Notes under the pieces: generated by a model | Seen by the model: only the letters and a program-made list of their open reading frames with translations | Told to the model about the DNA's origin: nothing | Database searches by the model: none | Assembly: GCA_964430565.1 (NCBI GenBank) | Contig: CAYSFD010000027.1 | Coordinates: 62,001 to 126,000, forward strand | Direction of reading: 5' to 3' | From: VBDM01 sp964430565 | Lineage (GTDB): Bacteria; Pseudomonadota; Gammaproteobacteria; Burkholderiales; SG8-39 | Length of the DNA: 64,000 bases | Shown here: positions 1 through 8,566 of the stretch, piece by piece | Position numbering within the stretch: the stretch's first letter is position 1 | Layout of the letters: each line of letters opens with the position of its first letter | Translations under genes and position numbers: made by a program

Positions 1-1
1 C

Positions 2-259
2 AATTCACCGGCGTTGGGCGGTCCAAGTTTTCCGGTGGATTGGTTCACGGGCAAGATGACTTCCGTGGCCGACTACTCGATACTCGGGCAACTCTGGACC
101 CAGGCCCAGGCCGTAGGTGTGGTACTTGTCTGGACCGCGGTGGTGGCGTTTGTCTCCTTCAAGATCGCCGACCTGCTCGTAGGCCTGCGGGTCACCGAAG
201 AAGAAGAGCGCGAGGGCCTGGACATCAACTCGCACGGCGAGACCGCGTATCACATGTAG
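2..259 (+). CDS. amtB: Ammonium transporter, C-terminal fragment (cut by window edge)
   Basis: This is the last part of an Amt/MEP/Rh ammonium channel, an inner-membrane protein that conducts ammonia/ammonium. The frame is open to the left edge, so the start lies outside. The visible 85 residues hold the final membrane helix (about residues 35-58) and the cytoplasmic tail ending in EEEREGLDINSHGETAY. That tail signature, GLD followed by HGE-AY, is typical of Amt proteins and is where GlnK-type PII proteins dock. No glnK is visible here; it would be expected upstream. A strong terminator follows the stop codon. Identification rests on the tail and last helix only, but the motif is distinctive. 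Confidence 0.9.
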   Translation, partial: NSPALGGPSFPVDWFTGKMTSVADYSILGQLWTQAQAVGVVLVWTAVVAFVSFKIADLLVGLRVTEEEEREGLDINSHGETAYHM

Positions 260-297
260 GGCTGTTGGAAGGAAAGGGCCCGAAAGGGCCTTCCCGG

Positions 298-326
298 ACG
301 GGCGCCTTCGGGCGCCCGTTTCTTTT
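298..326 (+). terminator. Rho-independent terminator after amtB
   Basis: A perfect 9-bp stem (ACGGGCGCC / GGCGCCCGT) closes on a TTCG tetraloop and is followed by TTCTTTT. This is a textbook intrinsic terminator about 40 bases after the amtB stop. Confidence 0.9.
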
Positions 327-504
327 CCGCTCTCGTCTCGCGAAAGCAGCAAGCGCCTTCCCGGACCACCCGTTTGTGCGAAAATACGCGCCTTTTTGCG
401 GCGGACGCTGGCCGCTCAGCATGTAACGCGGCCGATTCGCCCTTTCTTGGCTTCGTGGGCACCGAGGTCTCTGTGGCACAGAACTTTTCTGAAAGGATTG
501 CGGC

Positions 505-1215
505 ATGAAAATGGAATACGTCATCAGCAGCTGGGACATCCCCTCGCTGCCTATCGTTGGCTCGAACGCGCGCTTTCCGGTGCGCCGCATCTTCTGCGTG
601 GGTCGCAACTACGTCGAGCACCAAAAGGAGATGGGGGGCGACGGTCGCGAGCAACCGTTCTTTTTCGCCAAGTCGGCGCATGACCTCGTCCCTTTGAACG
701 TGAATGAGCAGGGCTCCATCCACTATCCTCCGATGACCGGCAACTATCATTGGGAGACCGAGTTGGTTGCGGTAATCGGGAGCGGCGGCCACAAGATCCC
801 GTCGGCCAAGGCCGACGAGCATGTCTGGGGCTACGCGGTGGGCCTGGACATGACGCGGCGCGATCTGCAGCAGATCGGCAAGGACAAAGGCAGACCCTGG
901 ACGTTCGGCAAGGATTTCGACCAGTCCGCGCCGGTCGGGCCCATCACCCCTGCCTCGAAGATCGGGCATCCGAAGAAGGGAAAACTCTGGCTCAAGGTGA
1001 ACGGCGACTTCCGCCAGAATTCCGATATCGACCAGATGATCTGGAGCGTGCCCGAACAGATCGCGTTTCTCACTCAGTACTACACGCTCGAGGCGGGCGA
1101 TCTCATCATGACGGGCACACCTGCCGGGGTCGGTGCGGCCAAACAAGGAGATGAACTCGTTGCCGGGATAGAGGGCCTGGGCGAACTGAGAGTGAAAATC
1201 CTGCCGCCGAGATAA
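505..1215 (+). CDS. Fumarylacetoacetate hydrolase family protein, probably fumarylpyruvate hydrolase
   Basis: A 236-residue FAH-fold C-C hydrolase. The N-terminus carries the phrase RFPVRRIFCVGRNYVEHQ, which with the REQPFFFAK segment is typical of fumarylpyruvate hydrolases (NagK type) that split fumarylpyruvate to fumarate and pyruvate at the end of the gentisate pathway. Acidic metal ligands fall in the ETELVAVIG segment and the following helix, and the C-terminal GDLIMTGTPAGVG loop is the family hallmark. An AGGA ribosome site precedes the ATG; a second in-frame ATG lies two codons later. A RidA gene follows 34 bases on, so the two may be cotranscribed. The exact substrate is inferred; the family is not in doubt. 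Confidence 0.85.
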   Translation: MKMEYVISSWDIPSLPIVGSNARFPVRRIFCVGRNYVEHQKEMGGDGREQPFFFAKSAHDLVPLNVNEQGSIHYPPMTGNYHWETELVAVIGSGGHKIPSAKADEHVWGYAVGLDMTRRDLQQIGKDKGRPWTFGKDFDQSAPVGPITPASKIGHPKKGKLWLKVNGDFRQNSDIDQMIWSVPEQIAFLTQYYTLEAGDLIMTGTPAGVGAAKQGDELVAGIEGLGELRVKILPPR

Positions 1216-1249
1216 TCCTGCAATCGGTTTCCCTGCAACGGAGGTCAAA

Positions 1250-1597
1250 ATGAGCATAAAGCGCCATCAACCCGGAAAGCTGTTTAGCGCCGCGGTCGAA
1301 CATAACGGTGTCGTCTATGTAGCGGGCCAGGTCGCTGACGATCTTTCCCAAGGTGTCAAGGTCCAGACCGAGCAGGTGCTGAAGAAGATCGACGCACTCC
1401 TCGCCGCTGCTGGGACCAGCAAGTCGAGAATCCTCTCCGCCAACGTGTGGGTCACGGACATTCGAAATCGCGAAGAAATGAACGCCGCCTGGACGGCGTG
1501 GGCCGATCCCGCCAACCTTCCGGCGCGCGCCACCGTCGAAGCGAAACTCGCCGACCCGCGCATGCTGGTCGAGATCATGGTGACATGCGCCAAGTAA
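1250..1597 (+). CDS. RidA/YjgF/UK114 family protein
   Basis: A 115-residue single-domain RidA family protein. These trimeric cytosolic proteins hydrolyse reactive enamine/imine intermediates from PLP enzymes; many paralogues have undefined roles. Visible family features are the GVVYVAGQVADD strand near residues 20-31, the central helix with QTEQVLKKIDALLAAAG, and the ARATVEAKLADPRMLVEI C-terminal strand. That last segment keeps the family Arg-x-x-Val/Ile arrangement, which would bind a carboxylate. A good GGAGGT site lies 7 bases before the ATG. It sits directly downstream of the FAH gene, suggesting a catabolic rather than amino-acid role. Confidence 0.9.
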   Translation: MSIKRHQPGKLFSAAVEHNGVVYVAGQVADDLSQGVKVQTEQVLKKIDALLAAAGTSKSRILSANVWVTDIRNREEMNAAWTAWADPANLPARATVEAKLADPRMLVEIMVTCAK

Positions 1598-1720
1598 ATG
1601 CGAGCGCGCACGCTTGCTTTCCTTGTCGCACTGTTCCTGTCCTCGTCCCAGCCGCTCGTCGGAAGTCTGCGAACTGAGCGCTTAGGGGAGCATGAGGGGA
1701 TGTGTCCCCTCATTTTGTAA
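1598..1720 (+). CDS. Possible 40-residue secreted peptide or gene remnant
   Basis: An ATG abuts the RidA stop codon and opens a 40-codon frame. The first 20 residues look like a signal peptide (MRARTLAFLVALFL then SSSQPLVG). The 3' half runs through the terminator hairpin, which argues against a maintained protein. No ribosome site is obvious beyond what coupling with RidA might supply. It may be the surviving leader of a lost secreted protein, or chance. Confidence 0.2.
   Translation: MRARTLAFLVALFLSSSQPLVGSLRTERLGEHEGMCPLIL
1692..1717. terminator. Bidirectional terminator between ridA-like gene and trkH
   Basis: A perfect 9-bp stem (ATGAGGGGA / TCCCCTCAT) with a TGTG loop is followed by TTTTG on the plus strand. 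It lies between converging transcription units and could serve both. Confidence 0.75.
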
Positions 1721-1727
1721 CCGGTTC

Positions 1728-3185
1728 TTATTTGCGCCAGAACGCAGGTGTGACGACCACGAACAAGGTGAACAGCTCCAGCCGCCCGACCAGCATGGCG
1801 ACCGTGCACACCCAGGTCTGAAAATCGCTGAGCGCGGCATAGGTCATCCCTGGTCCGACCTGGTTCAGTCCGAGACCGGTGTTGCAGATGCAGGCGATCG
1901 CCGCGGTGAAAGCGGTGATGATATCCAGACCCGATGCCGCGAGCAGCATGGTTACCATGATCACCGATCCGCCCCAAATCAGCATGAATGCCAGCACCGC
2001 GAAAATGATGTTGTTTTCAACTCTCTGACCCGAGAGCTTGACCGTAAGATAGGCGCGCGGATGAATGATGGACATGAGTTCTCGTAGGGCTTGCCGAACC
2101 ATCAGCTCGGCACGAACCATATTGATGCCGCCGCCGGTTGAGCCCGAACAGGTGGCGAAGCAACACAGGAACAGCATCCAAACCGGCGCGAATATGGGCC
2201 ATTGGTTGTAATCCGTGTTCGAAAAGCCGGCGGTCGTCGCGACCGAAACTACATTGAACGCGCTTTGACGCAGCGCCATTGCGAAGGTCGGATAGACTTG
2301 ATTGGCAAACAGGAAATATGCAATGCCGAGTACCGAGATTGCCAGCAATGCTACGTAGACGCCCGCTTCGGGATCGCTCCGATAAGGAACGACGCTCAAC
2401 TTGCGGAGCGCAAGGAAATGGGTGCCGAAGTTGACGCCCGCAATGACCATAAAGAAGATCGCGACCGCCTCGATAGCGGGAGAATTGAAATAGGCAAAGC
2501 TTGCATCATGCGACGAGAAACCACCGAGGCTCATCGTCGAGAACGAATGCACGATCGCGTCAAACCAGCTCATACCTACGGCCTTGAACGCCAGGATGCA
2601 CGCCAGCGTCATGATCGCGTACACCAGCCACAGCCCTTTGGCCGTCTCGGTGATGCGGGGAGTGAGCTTCGTGTCCTTCATGGGCCCGGGGGTCTCGGCC
2701 CTCATGATCTGGCTGCCGCCGATACCGAGCAGCGGAAGAATCCCGATTGCCAAGACGATAACGCCCATCCCGCCCAGCCACTGAAGCTCGCAACGCCAGA
2801 AATTGATCGCGTGCGGTAGCTTGTCGAGTTCCGATAGCACGGTCGAACCCGTCGTAGTGAGGGCTGCTACCGCCTCGAAGTAAGCGTTGGTAGGACTGAG
2901 CTCTGGGATGTGAAACAGCAGGGGCAGCGCGGCAAACGCGGGCAGCACTGTCCACACGAGCGCCACCAGGAGAAACCCGTCGCGCGGCTGCAGCTCGGCT
3001 CGGTTTCCGCGCGTCGCGATCCAGAGTGCCACCCCGCTCGCGAGAGTTACTACTACCCCTTTGCCGTAGGCGTGCCTTGCCGCGTCGTCGTAGAGGAACG
3101 ACACGCCCAGCGGCACCAGCATGGCGAGCGCGAACATGGAGATCACGACGCTCAGCACCTCGAGGACGGGAAGCAGCCTGACCAT
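1728..3185 (-). CDS. trkH: Trk potassium uptake channel subunit TrkH
   Basis: A 485-residue polytopic inner-membrane protein of the TrkH/KtrB family that carries K+ through four pseudo-repeated pore loops. The four selectivity-filter loops are visible: TTTGS at about 110-114, LGGFS near 220-224, TTAGFS near 317-322 and CNTGLG near 434-439, each with the required glycine. The length is that of E. coli TrkH. The start is a plain ATG 15 bases after trkA on the same strand, so channel and regulatory ring are made together. Confidence 0.95.
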   Translation of the reverse strand: MVRLLPVLEVLSVVISMFALAMLVPLGVSFLYDDAARHAYGKGVVVTLASGVALWIATRGNRAELQPRDGFLLVALVWTVLPAFAALPLLFHIPELSPTNAYFEAVAALTTTGSTVLSELDKLPHAINFWRCELQWLGGMGVIVLAIGILPLLGIGGSQIMRAETPGPMKDTKLTPRITETAKGLWLVYAIMTLACILAFKAVGMSWFDAIVHSFSTMSLGGFSSHDASFAYFNSPAIEAVAIFFMVIAGVNFGTHFLALRKLSVVPYRSDPEAGVYVALLAISVLGIAYFLFANQVYPTFAMALRQSAFNVVSVATTAGFSNTDYNQWPIFAPVWMLFLCCFATCSGSTGGGINMVRAELMVRQALRELMSIIHPRAYLTVKLSGQRVENNIIFAVLAFMLIWGGSVIMVTMLLAASGLDIITAFTAAIACICNTGLGLNQVGPGMTYAALSDFQTWVCTVAMLVGRLELFTLFVVVTPAFWRK

Positions 3186-3200
3186 GGCGCGCTTTCCGGC

Positions 3201-4574
3201 TCAGACGAAGCCAGCGCTGACTTCGAAAAGTTTCTCCACCTTGGGCAGGAGCTTCTTGTCGCTGACGAAAACAATGACGTGGTCCTCGGCCTGGATCACG
3301 GTGTCATGATGGGCCATGATTACCTTGTCGCCGCGCACGATTGCGGCTATTGCGGCTCCCTTTGGCAAGTCGACCTCCTCGATCTTGCGGCCAACGCAGC
3401 GGCAGGAGTCACGGTCTCCGTGCACCACGGCTTCGAGCGCTTCGGCCACGCCCCGGCGCAGGCTGTGCACCTGGGTAACGTGGCCGCGCCGCACGTGGGC
3501 GAGCAGCGTGCCAATAGTCGCCTGGGCCGGTGAAATAGCGATATCGATCTGGCCGGCCTGCAGAAGATCCACGTAGGAGCGTCGGTTGATGAGTGCCACG
3601 ACGCGGCGTGCCCCCATGCGTTTGGCAAGCAGGCAAGACATGATGTTGTTCTCATCGTCATTGGTGACTGCGACGAAGAGGTCCATGCCGGCGACATTCT
3701 CGGCCTCGAGGAGCCCTTCGTCGGTAACGTCGCCCTGCAGCACGAGCGCGCGGTCAAGGCGCGTCGAGAGCATCTCACAGCGCCTTTTGTCGTATTCGAT
3801 GATCTTGACCGAATAGTCGCGCTCCACCGCACGCGCCAGGCGCAGGCCGATATTGCCGCCTCCGGCGATCATGACCCTGCTCACCGGCTTGTCCATGCGC
3901 CTCAGCTCGTGCATGACTTGGCGGATGTCCTGCGTCGCGGCGAGGCAAAACACTTCATCTCCGGCTTGGACCACAGTGTCGCCCTCGGGGAGGATCGGGC
4001 TGTCACCCCGAAAGATCGCGGCGATGCGCGTATCCACCGAGGGAATGTGCTTTTTGAGATCTTTCAACGGGTGGCCTACAAGCGGGCCGCCTTGGAACGC
4101 CCGCACCGCGACCAGGCTCACTTTGCCGTTGGCGAACTCGAGCACCTGCAGCGCTTCGGGAAACTCTACGAGCTTGACGATATAGTCGGTTAGAACCTGC
4201 TCGGGACAGATGGCGAGATCCACGTCAAAACAGTCTGGCCCGAGCACGCGTTCGTTGGTAAGGTAGTCGGTGGCCCGCAGCCGGGCGATGCGCGTAGGCA
4301 CGTTGAACAATTGTTGAGCCAGTCTGCAAGCCACGAGATTCGTTTCGTCGCTCTGAGTAACCGCGATCATGAGGTCACAGTCCTCGATGCCCGCCTGCAC
4401 GAGCACCGAAGGGTGCGCCGCGCTGCCGATTACCGTACGCAGGTCCAGCCGGTCTTGCAGGTTGCGCAGCCTAGCACCATCAATGTCCACCACGGTGATG
4501 TCGTTCGCCTCCGACACCAAGCTTTCAGCGACGGTCGAGCCAACCTGACCGGCACCAAGAATTACGATTTTCAC
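3201..4574 (-). CDS. trkA: Trk system regulatory subunit TrkA
   Basis: A 457-residue cytoplasmic NAD(H)-binding regulator that assembles as a ring on TrkH and gates it. It has two RCK repeats: the first begins with GAGQVG (7-12) and a ribose-binding acidic residue in VVDID (about 30), the second with GGGNIG near 235. Each is followed by a TrkA-C subdomain. Length matches the family. It lies between the ntrX-like gene and trkH in a minus-strand series, the order usual in betaproteobacteria. Confidence 0.96.
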   Translation of the reverse strand: MKIVILGAGQVGSTVAESLVSEANDITVVDIDGARLRNLQDRLDLRTVIGSAAHPSVLVQAGIEDCDLMIAVTQSDETNLVACRLAQQLFNVPTRIARLRATDYLTNERVLGPDCFDVDLAICPEQVLTDYIVKLVEFPEALQVLEFANGKVSLVAVRAFQGGPLVGHPLKDLKKHIPSVDTRIAAIFRGDSPILPEGDTVVQAGDEVFCLAATQDIRQVMHELRRMDKPVSRVMIAGGGNIGLRLARAVERDYSVKIIEYDKRRCEMLSTRLDRALVLQGDVTDEGLLEAENVAGMDLFVAVTNDDENNIMSCLLAKRMGARRVVALINRRSYVDLLQAGQIDIAISPAQATIGTLLAHVRRGHVTQVHSLRRGVAEALEAVVHGDRDSCRCVGRKIEEVDLPKGAAIAAIVRGDKVIMAHHDTVIQAEDHVIVFVSDKKLLPKVEKLFEVSAGFV

Positions 4575-4634
4575 AGCGGGAATCCGCGCGGAAAAGGACG
4601 CATTCTATTCCGAATTGCTGCACTGCCCAAACCG

Positions 4635-5879
4635 TTACTCCTCTTTTCGTCCGGCGAAAATGCCGAGCGCTTTTAGCTTTCGGTACAAGTGAGTACGCTC
4701 GAGGCCGCTGCTTTCGGCTACTCGCGCGATGGAGCCATTCGCCTGTGCGAGGTGATGCTCGAAGTAGCTGCGCTCGAAGGCCTCTCGGGCCTCGCGCAGG
4801 GGCAGATCCAGCGACAGGCCCGCCTCGGCGGCGCGGCGCGCGAACTGCGGCACCACGCGCTCCGCGTCTCCGGCACCAATCTCCTCTTCGAGGCTGGTGA
4901 GCGCCAGGGTACGCACCGCGGCAGCAAGGTCCTCAAGGTTGCCGGGCCAGGAAAAATAGCGCAGGACATTGAGGGCTCCAGTGGAGAAATTTCGAGGGGG
5001 ACAGAAGCGTGTTTCCACCAGCTGCGCAAGCATGAGAGTCGCGATATCGGGGATGTCTTCGGGATGCTCGCGCAAGGCCGGCAGCGCGATCACGATTCCG
5101 GCGAGCGCTTGCATGAGCGCTGCGTCAAACCCCAGCGTGTCTACCAGGTGCTTCGGTTCCACGGCGGTGAAGGACACCAGCCTCACACTGAGCTTTTCCA
5201 CGCGCGCGGCGAGAAACGCCAGGTGTTTCTGCTGATTCTTGGACAGCACAGCCAACTCCTCCACGAACAGTACCCCGCCGGCGGCCTGCTGCAATAGATC
5301 CTGAGCACCTTCGTTGAGCGCGTGCGCCGCGTCGATCCAGGGCATATTCGGTTGCTGCAGGTAGCGCGCGTAAAGCTCCGGCATCACGCCTTTTTCGCCG
5401 CGCATGAGCACGGCAGCGCCCGCGGTGGAGATCCGAGCCAACCGCTTCTTAAGCTCCGTCAGAAGCGCCGAGCGGCCAAAATTGGCAATGCTTGGCGGCA
5501 TCACCGCGCGAAGTTCTCCCGCTCGCAGCGCGCGCCGAACGGTAGCGAGCAGTTTCTGGAGCGCAATCGGCTTCTCCAGGAAATCTATCGCACCGATACG
5601 CGTTGCCTCCACCGCAGTGTCGATGGTGCCGTGGCCCGACATCATGACTACCGGCATGGTGAGCTGACCGCTGGTGGCCCATTCCTTCAAGAGCGTGATG
5701 CCGTCCGCATCGGGCATCCAGATGTCAAGCAGCACGAGGTCCGGCCGCCCTCGTGCACGCGATGAGCGCGCCGCGGTGGCATTTTCCGCAAGCTGCACCG
5801 AGTGACCTTCATCGGAAAGGATTTCCGACAGAAGCTCGCGGATTCCGACTTCGTCGTCAACGACCAGTATCTGTGCCAC
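4635..5879 (-). CDS. ntrX: NtrX-like response regulator with degenerate sigma54 AAA+ domain
   Basis: A 414-residue response regulator paired with the adjacent NtrY-type kinase. The receiver domain (1-120) looks functional: acidic pair D8/D9, phosphoacceptor D52, S81 and K103. A Fis-type helix-turn-helix ends the protein (about 365-410). The middle domain aligns with sigma54 activators but is broken: the Walker A position reads GEKGVMPE (161-168) with no GK-S/T, the GAFTGA loop is missing, Walker B is GGVLFVEE, and the arginine-finger region is eroded although LREHPEDIP remains. It therefore probably cannot hydrolyse ATP or drive sigma54, and may act as a simple DNA-binding regulator. The gene is otherwise intact. 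Confidence 0.88.
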   Translation of the reverse strand: MAQILVVDDEVGIRELLSEILSDEGHSVQLAENATAARSSRARGRPDLVLLDIWMPDADGITLLKEWATSGQLTMPVVMMSGHGTIDTAVEATRIGAIDFLEKPIALQKLLATVRRALRAGELRAVMPPSIANFGRSALLTELKKRLARISTAGAAVLMRGEKGVMPELYARYLQQPNMPWIDAAHALNEGAQDLLQQAAGGVLFVEELAVLSKNQQKHLAFLAARVEKLSVRLVSFTAVEPKHLVDTLGFDAALMQALAGIVIALPALREHPEDIPDIATLMLAQLVETRFCPPRNFSTGALNVLRYFSWPGNLEDLAAAVRTLALTSLEEEIGAGDAERVVPQFARRAAEAGLSLDLPLREAREAFERSYFEHHLAQANGSIARVAESSGLERTHLYRKLKALGIFAGRKEE

Positions 5880-5885
5880 GACAGA

Positions 5886-7997
5886 TCAAGCCGCTCGTGG
5901 AAGCGAAATACGCACTGCGGCTCCGCGACTGCCTTCTTTCTCCGCGCGGTTTTCTATACCTATCGTGCCGTGGTGCTCGTCGATGATTCGTTTTACGATC
6001 GCAAGCCCGAGTCCCGTCCCTTTGGGCTTGGTGGTGACATAGGGCTCAAAGGCGCCCTTGATGATAGCCTCGGGGAACCCACAACCATTGTCACTAATGC
6101 GCAGCCATACTCGGCCGGCGATTTGCTCGATTGATACTTCGATCCTCGGGTCGCTGCTCCCCGAAAGCGCATCCTGGGCATTCTGCAGCAGGTTGTGGAT
6201 GACCTGTCGCAGACGGTCAGGATCCCCGAGGACTTGGGCCATGCCCTTTTGAAGGTTCGCCTGAATCCGGGTTCCGGACTGTTCGTACATAGCGAGCACT
6301 TCTGCGACCAGGCGGCTCAAATCCAGTCCATGGAGTTCCGGAGCGGGCGTGCGGGCGTAGTTTCGGAAGTCATCCACCATGTTCTTCATGGCGGTCACCT
6401 GAGCGACGATCGTCTCCGTAGCGTGATCGAGCGCCTGCGCTGCTTCCGGGGAGATCTTGTCGCTGAGCTTCGCCTGCAGGCGCTCTGCAGCCAGCTGAAT
6501 CGGCGTGAGCGGGTTTTTGATCTCGTGCGCGAGTCTGCGGGCTACCTCGCCCCAGGCGGTTGCTCGTTGTGCCGCGATCAGTTGCGTGATGTCGTCGAAC
6601 ACTGCGACATAACCGCCACCGCTCGTTTCGGGGAGAGACGAGCCCCGCACGAGAATCATGGCTCCGCGTTCGCGCATCTCGATCTGCTGATGCCACCCGG
6701 CCTGTCCGTGCTGATGGAATTCAGCTAATAGCATCCGGGCAAACTCCCCTAGGGTGTGCCACTCTTCGAGCTTCAATCCGATGAGGGGCGCGATGTCCTC
6801 GCGCAGGATGCCTCCCGCCCCGCTGTTGGTGATCCGCAGGACGAGTCCACGATCGAACACGAGCACGCCCGCCGACAAATTCGCAAGGATGCTTTCCAGA
6901 TACGCCTTGGCGGTTTCGAGCTGCGCCTGGTTGAGCTGGGCTGCGACGCGCGCTTCGCCAAGTTGCTCGGTCATGCTGTTGAACGAATCCGTGAGGATAC
7001 CCAGTTCGTCGCGACTCGTGATCGGAGCACGGCGCGAAAAATCGCCGCGCGCTACAGCCTGCGTGCCCTCGGCAAGCACGGCGAGCGGCCTGGACAGCCG
7101 TCGGGACAACAGAAAAGCGAGCGCGATCGCAGACAACAGAGCGAGCAGCAACGTTAGGGTCAGCGTAAGAATGTAGATCTCCTTCAGCCCTTGACGTGAC
7201 AGCGACAACTCTTTGTAGGCACGATAGGCGCTCTGTACCAATTCACCCTGTTCGGCAAGCACCGGCGGCACCCGCTGCGTCAGCTGCAGCAAGCGCGGCT
7301 CTTGGGCGGGTTTCGTGCTCTCCAGCGAGACGATCACCCGGAGCAGGAGTCCCTTGTCTCCCACGGGCTCGACGGCGCTGAAGCCGCGCTGGCGTCGCGC
7401 TTCGCGCAGCGCTTGCGCCCCCGGGGCCGGCGCCGCGAGCGGTGTGGGTTCGCGACTTGCGCTTGCCAGTAAATTCCCCGCTCCAGTAAGGAGCGATGCT
7501 TCTTCAATATGAGCCAGCCCGCGCAAGCGAGTCAGCATCGCGGGCTGCCGCAGCGCCGGGACCTGCGAAAGATCGAGCGCCATCACCTGGGCCTTTTGCG
7601 TCAGCTCGTTTAACATCACATCCAGCGCCGCGCGACCGAGACTAAGCCCACCCTCGAGCGCGCGCTCGACGCGCACGTCGAGCCAGGACTCGATGCTCTT
7701 CGCGAGAAACTGTAGCGACACGGTATAGACGAGGAGTCCGGGAACGACACCCACCAGTGCAAACATGACGAGCACACGGAAGGTGAGCCGCGAGCCGAAC
7801 ACTTTGGCGCGGCGCTGCCGTGCCAGGATCGCGAGCTGATACACGACCAGCCCGAGCAATGCCAGCGCAATCACCGCGTTCATGCCGAGCAACAACGGAT
7901 AATGCTCGGCGAAGAGCGGCGAATTGGCTGTCGCCGCGGCAAGCAGGAACAACAGGATTCCGCCGAGCGCCGCGCTGCCGACAAGCACGTAGGTCAT
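5886..7997 (-). CDS. ntrY: NtrY-type sensor histidine kinase
   Basis: A 703-residue membrane kinase of the NtrY family, implicated in nitrogen and redox/respiration sensing. Three or four hydrophobic segments lie in the first 100 residues, a periplasmic sensor region follows, then another membrane helix (about 290-310), a HAMP linker, a PAS domain, and the kinase core. The core has the phosphoacceptor His in RRLAHEIKNPLTP (about residue 491), the N box with QNAQDAL, the G1 box DNGCGF and the G2 box GTGLGLAI. I chose the ATG at 7997 (MTYVLVGSAAL) over an upstream in-frame start because it overlaps the previous stop as ATGA. The response-regulator gene follows 6 bases later. Confidence 0.93.
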   Translation of the reverse strand: MTYVLVGSAALGGILLFLLAAATANSPLFAEHYPLLLGMNAVIALALLGLVVYQLAILARQRRAKVFGSRLTFRVLVMFALVGVVPGLLVYTVSLQFLAKSIESWLDVRVERALEGGLSLGRAALDVMLNELTQKAQVMALDLSQVPALRQPAMLTRLRGLAHIEEASLLTGAGNLLASASREPTPLAAPAPGAQALREARRQRGFSAVEPVGDKGLLLRVIVSLESTKPAQEPRLLQLTQRVPPVLAEQGELVQSAYRAYKELSLSRQGLKEIYILTLTLTLLLALLSAIALAFLLSRRLSRPLAVLAEGTQAVARGDFSRRAPITSRDELGILTDSFNSMTEQLGEARVAAQLNQAQLETAKAYLESILANLSAGVLVFDRGLVLRITNSGAGGILREDIAPLIGLKLEEWHTLGEFARMLLAEFHQHGQAGWHQQIEMRERGAMILVRGSSLPETSGGGYVAVFDDITQLIAAQRATAWGEVARRLAHEIKNPLTPIQLAAERLQAKLSDKISPEAAQALDHATETIVAQVTAMKNMVDDFRNYARTPAPELHGLDLSRLVAEVLAMYEQSGTRIQANLQKGMAQVLGDPDRLRQVIHNLLQNAQDALSGSSDPRIEVSIEQIAGRVWLRISDNGCGFPEAIIKGAFEPYVTTKPKGTGLGLAIVKRIIDEHHGTIGIENRAEKEGSRGAAVRISLPRAA

Positions 7998-8566
7998 CGG
8001 GCTTCCTGTACCGGTGCAAGCGGAACGAACGCAAAGCGTTTCCATTCCGAGGCAAGCGTCCACTCGCGGTTGCTGACGGCGCTCACCCGGAACGGTCTGG
8101 GCAGTTGAGCGGGGTCAAGGCGCATGCGCACGGAGGCGATATATTTCCGGCCGTTATCGACACGATCCCTTTCGAGCACCGGCCACCCGTGAATCCTGCC
8201 AAGCGCCTGTAGCGCTTCCGAGAGCGAGGGGAAACTCTGATGCAGCGCGCCGCTTGACAGTCGGTACTGTTGCGCTAGGGGAAGATAGGCAAGCCGCAGC
8301 TCCAGCTTCTCAGTCGCCGTTTTCTCGTCGAACCAATACCACCGGGGGCGTGTCAGTTCGAACTCCACCAGGAAGCCGAGCGACAAGCCGTTGTTCAAAG
8401 CCTCTAGAAGCGGTGCCCCGAGATCGAGTCGGAAGTCGGCGTGCAGAGCGTAGCTTGTCTCGGCGACTTCCAATCCAGCGTTGGTCGCTCGGATGGTGTC
8501 AGCATTCGCCGCGACGCCAAGGCAGAGCAGGATAGCAGCACCAAATTGACGAAAGGCGGCATTCAT
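7994..8566 (-). CDS. DUF4390 family exported protein
   Basis: A 190-residue protein with an N-terminal signal peptide (cleavage expected after ANA, about residue 22), matching the DUF4390 family that sits between rsmB and ntrY in many betaproteobacteria. The rest looks like beta-rich periplasmic sequence with LARPRW-type aromatic patches (for example RPRWYWFDEKTA). It overlaps rsmB upstream by ATGA and ntrY downstream by ATGA, so all three are translationally coupled. The conserved context suggests it supplies or modulates the periplasmic input to NtrY, but that is inference; no function is established. Confidence 0.88.
   Translation of the reverse strand: MNAAFRQFGAAILLCLGVAANADTIRATNAGLEVAETSYALHADFRLDLGAPLLEALNNGLSLGFLVEFELTRPRWYWFDEKTATEKLELRLAYLPLAQQYRLSSGALHQSFPSLSEALQALGRIHGWPVLERDRVDNGRKYIASVRMRLDPAQLPRPFRVSAVSNREWTLASEWKRFAFVPLAPVQEAR

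Noticed and set aside
250..1257. Open frame of about 335 codons on the minus strand over the FAH gene
   Set aside because: It runs through the amtB terminator and the FAH gene; composition is shadow-like and there is no ribosome site.
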